Shown here: positions 61,867-64,000 of the stretch, in pieces
How positions within the stretch are numbered: the stretch's first letter is position 1
Layout of the letters: each line of letters starts with the position of its first letter
DNA from: Euwallacea fornicatus
Taxonomy: Eukaryota > Arthropoda > Insecta > Coleoptera > Curculionidae
NCBI RefSeq assembly: GCF_040115645.1
Contig: NW_027096040.1
Location: 434,001-498,000 of the forward strand
Direction of reading: 5' to 3'
DNA: 64,000 nt
Made by a program: the position numbers and the translations under genes
Notes under the pieces: generated by a model
What the model was told of the DNA's origin: nothing
Seen by the model: the letters and a program-made list of their open reading frames with translations, nothing else
Databases searched by the model: none

Positions 61867-64000
61867 GATAATGAGTAATTAATGTGCTCAAACACACATA
61901 TTTTGTGATTTTTCAAACTTTGAACCTTAATAACTTCGGCACAGAATATTCAAATTTCGTCAACAATGACTCAAATGAATCAGATCGACCCGCTCATTAC
62001 TTTGACTCATATACGGTTTGGTTGTATTTTTCTGAGTTTTCCAGATAATGAGTAATTAATGTGCTCAAACTCACATATTTTGTGACTTTACAAACTTTGA
62101 ACCTTATTAATTTCGGCACAGAATATTCAAATTTCGTCAACAATGACTCAAATGAATCAGATCGACCTGCTCATTACTTTTACTCATATACGGTTTGGTT
62201 GTATTTTTCTGAGTTTTCCAGATAATGAGTAATTAATGTGCTCAAACTCACATATTTTGTGACTTTTCAAACTTTGAACCTTAATAACTTCGGCACAGAA
62301 TATTCAAATTTCGTCAACAATGACTCAAATGAATCAGATCGACCTGCTCATTAGAACGACTCATACGGTTTGGTTGCATTTTTCTGAGTTTTGCAGATAA
62401 TGAGTAAATAATGTGCTCAAACACACATATTTTGTGACTTTTCAAACTTTGAACCTTAATAACTTCGGCACAGAATATTCAAATTTCGTCAACAATGACT
62501 CAAATGAATCAGATAGACCTGCTCATTACATTGACTCATATACGGTTTGGTTGTATTTTTCTGAGTTTTCCAGATAATGAGTAATTAATGTGCTCAAACA
62601 CACATATTTTGTGACTTTTCAAACTTTGAACCTTAATAACTTCGGCAAAGAATATTCAAATTTCGTCAAGAATGACACAAATGAATCAGATCGACCTGCT
62701 GCTTAATTTGACTCATACGATTTCGTTGTATTTTTCTGAGTTTTCCAGATAATGAGTAATTAATGTGCTCAAACACACATATTTTGTGACTTTTCAAACT
62801 TTGAACCTTAATAACTTCGGCACAGAATATTCAAATTTCGTCACCAATGACTCAAATGAATCAGATAGACCTGCTCATTACATTGACTCATATACGGTTT
62901 GGTTGTATTTTTCTGAGTTTTCCAGGTAATGAGTGATTATGTGCTCAAACACACATATTTTGTGATTTTTCAAACTTTGAACCTTAATAACTTCGGCACA
63001 GAATATTCAAATTTCGTCAACAATGACTCAAATGAATCAGATAGACCTGCTCATTACATTGACTCATATACGGTTTGGTTGTATTTTTCTGAGTTTTCCA
63101 GATAATGAGTAATTAATTTGCTCAAACACACATATTTTGCGAATTTTCAAACTTTGAACCTTAATAACTTCGGCAAAGAATATTCAAATTTCGTCAACAA
63201 TGACTCAAATGAATCAGATCGACCTGCTCATTACTTGGTCTCATATAGGGTTTGGTTGTATTTTTCTGAGTTTTCCAGATAATGAGTAATTAATGTGCTC
63301 AAACACACATATTTTGTGATTTTTCAAATTTTGAACCTTAATAACTTCGGCAAAGAATATTCAAATTTCGTCAACAATGACTCAAATGAATCAGATCGAC
63401 CTGCTCATTACTTGGTCTCATATAGGGTTTGGTTGTATTTTTCTGAGTTTTCCAGATAATGAGTAATTAATGTGCTCAAACACACATATTTTGTGACTTT
63501 TCAAACTTTGAACCTTAATAACTTCGGCAAAGAATATTCAAATTTCGTCAAGAATGACACAAATGAATCAGATCGACCTGCTGCTTAATTTGACTCATAC
63601 GATTTCGTTGTATTTTTCTGAGTTTTCCAGATAATGAGTAATTAATGTGCTCAAACACACATATTTTGTGACTTTTCAAACTTTGAACCTTAATAACTTC
63701 GGCACAGAATATTCAAATTTCGTCAACAATGACTCAAATGAATCAGATAGACCTGCTCATTACATTGACTCATATACGGTTTGGTTGTATTTTTCTGAGT
63801 TTTCCAGATAATGAGTAATTAATGTGCTCAAACACACATATTTTGTGATTTTTCAAACTTTGAACCTTAATAACTTCGGCACAGAATATTCAAATTTCGT
63901 CAACAATGACTCAAATGAATCAGATCGACCCGCTCATTACTTTGACTCATATACGGTTTGGTTGTATTTTTCTGAGTTTTCCAGATAATGAGTAATTAAT

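Larger units (their letters stand above)
1..64000 (+). repeat. Satellite DNA array, ~176-bp monomer, about 363 head-to-tail copies
   Basis: The sequence repeats with a period of 175-178 bp from the first to the last base. Each monomer can be taken to begin at GATAATGAGTAATTAATG and end at CTGAGTTTTCCA; starts lie at 1, 176, 351, 526, 702, 877 and 1054, and late ones at 61690, 61867 and 62044. All copies have the same orientation, and no inversion, insertion or unique spacer was seen. Length varies by small fixed indels: ATTAATG versus ATTATG (1 bp), CATATACGG versus CATACGG (2 bp), and CAACAAATG versus CAACAATG (1 bp). Composition is about one third G+C. The period is close to a nucleosome plus linker, as in many centromeric satellites. 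A centromeric or pericentromeric location is inference; the repeat itself is plain. No known family name is claimed. Confidence 0.98.
61159..64000 (+). repeat. Right-end zone of near-identical right-family monomers
   Basis: From about 61.34 to 62.1 kb the order follows 55.7-56.45 kb at an offset of 5,641 bp (32 monomers). From 62.1 to 62.9 kb it follows 48.3-49.15 kb at 13,759 bp (78 monomers). The GATCGACCCGCTC variant at about 61989 and 63929 marks an 11-monomer spacing. The array is still running at the last base, so the right edge of the satellite is not in the window. Confidence 0.78.

Noticed and set aside
61984..61996. GATCGACCC in the CGACCCGCTC variant resembles a Pol III B box (GWTCRANNC)
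   Set aside because: Only a minority variant matches, the common GATCGACCT does not, and I did not identify an A box or tRNA/SINE-like structure. A chance match is likely in so many copies.
1..64000. Regular repeats as a CRISPR array
   Set aside because: The repeats are contiguous ~176-bp monomers that differ by scattered substitutions; there is no short conserved repeat alternating with unique spacers, and no cas gene.
1..64000. Possible hammerhead ribozyme in the satellite, as known in some animal satellites
   Set aside because: The required CTGATGA core was not seen on either strand; TCTGATATA is the nearest string and does not fit.
1..64000. Transposon or retroelement origin (terminal repeats, target-site duplications, coding domains)
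   Set aside because: No terminal inverted or long terminal repeats, poly-A tail, or conserved protein motif was seen; all similarity is explained by the monomer.

Overview
The whole window is one uninterrupted tandem satellite array. Every stretch I read from base 1 to base 64000 is a head-to-tail copy of one AT-rich monomer of about 175-178 bp, in one orientation and one register, giving roughly 363 copies. I found no protein-coding gene, RNA gene, transposon, CRISPR array or unique sequence. The organism is a eukaryote, because such long arrays with higher-order structure are typical of eukaryotic centromeric or other constitutive heterochromatin. I do not recognise the satellite family and cannot name a species or clade. 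A counted reference monomer (61690-61866) is 177 bp and 33% G+C, with CpG not far below expectation.

There are two monomer families. The left family (about 1-29.9 kb) mostly carries GACTTTCCAAAC in the central part, with CAAACAAAC or CACACAAATT boxes and downstream variants such as TTTGTCTGATA or CGATCTGCTCCTTAA. The right family (about 30.2 kb to the end) carries GATTTTTCAAA or GACTTTTCAAA and a few strongly linked haplotypes: GATAGACC with ACATTGACTC; GATCGACC with ACTTGGTCTC; CAAGAATGACAC with CTGCTGCTTAA and GATTTCG. The switch falls at about 29.9-30.2 kb. Islands of left-type monomers reappear in the right half near 32.4-33.1, 34.7-35.3, 39.3-39.8 and 43.6 kb.

Layout: 1-8.5 kb has mixed monomers with only short-range (1-4 monomer) repetition. 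8.5-17 kb contains a near-identical 2,291-bp, 13-monomer duplication. 17-29.9 kb contains 6-, 8- and 13-monomer duplications that overlap one another. 29.9-32.4 kb is the family transition. 32.4-46.5 kb is an imperfect repeat of about 3.87 kb (22 monomers) whose copies differ by whole monomers. 46.5-64 kb is the most homogeneous part, including a 2.1-kb, 12-monomer block present three times. All spacings measured between diagnostic variants are integer numbers of monomers, as expected from unequal exchange in register.

I found no gene system. What deserves a second look is the fine structure of the array: recurrent 13-monomer units, chimeric junction monomers, ectopic monomers shared over 31-41 kb, dense TGACTCA heptads, short dyads and the absence of a CENP-B-box match. 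HOR block boundaries are read by eye and are good to about 10-50 bp; zone edges are looser, to a few hundred bp.
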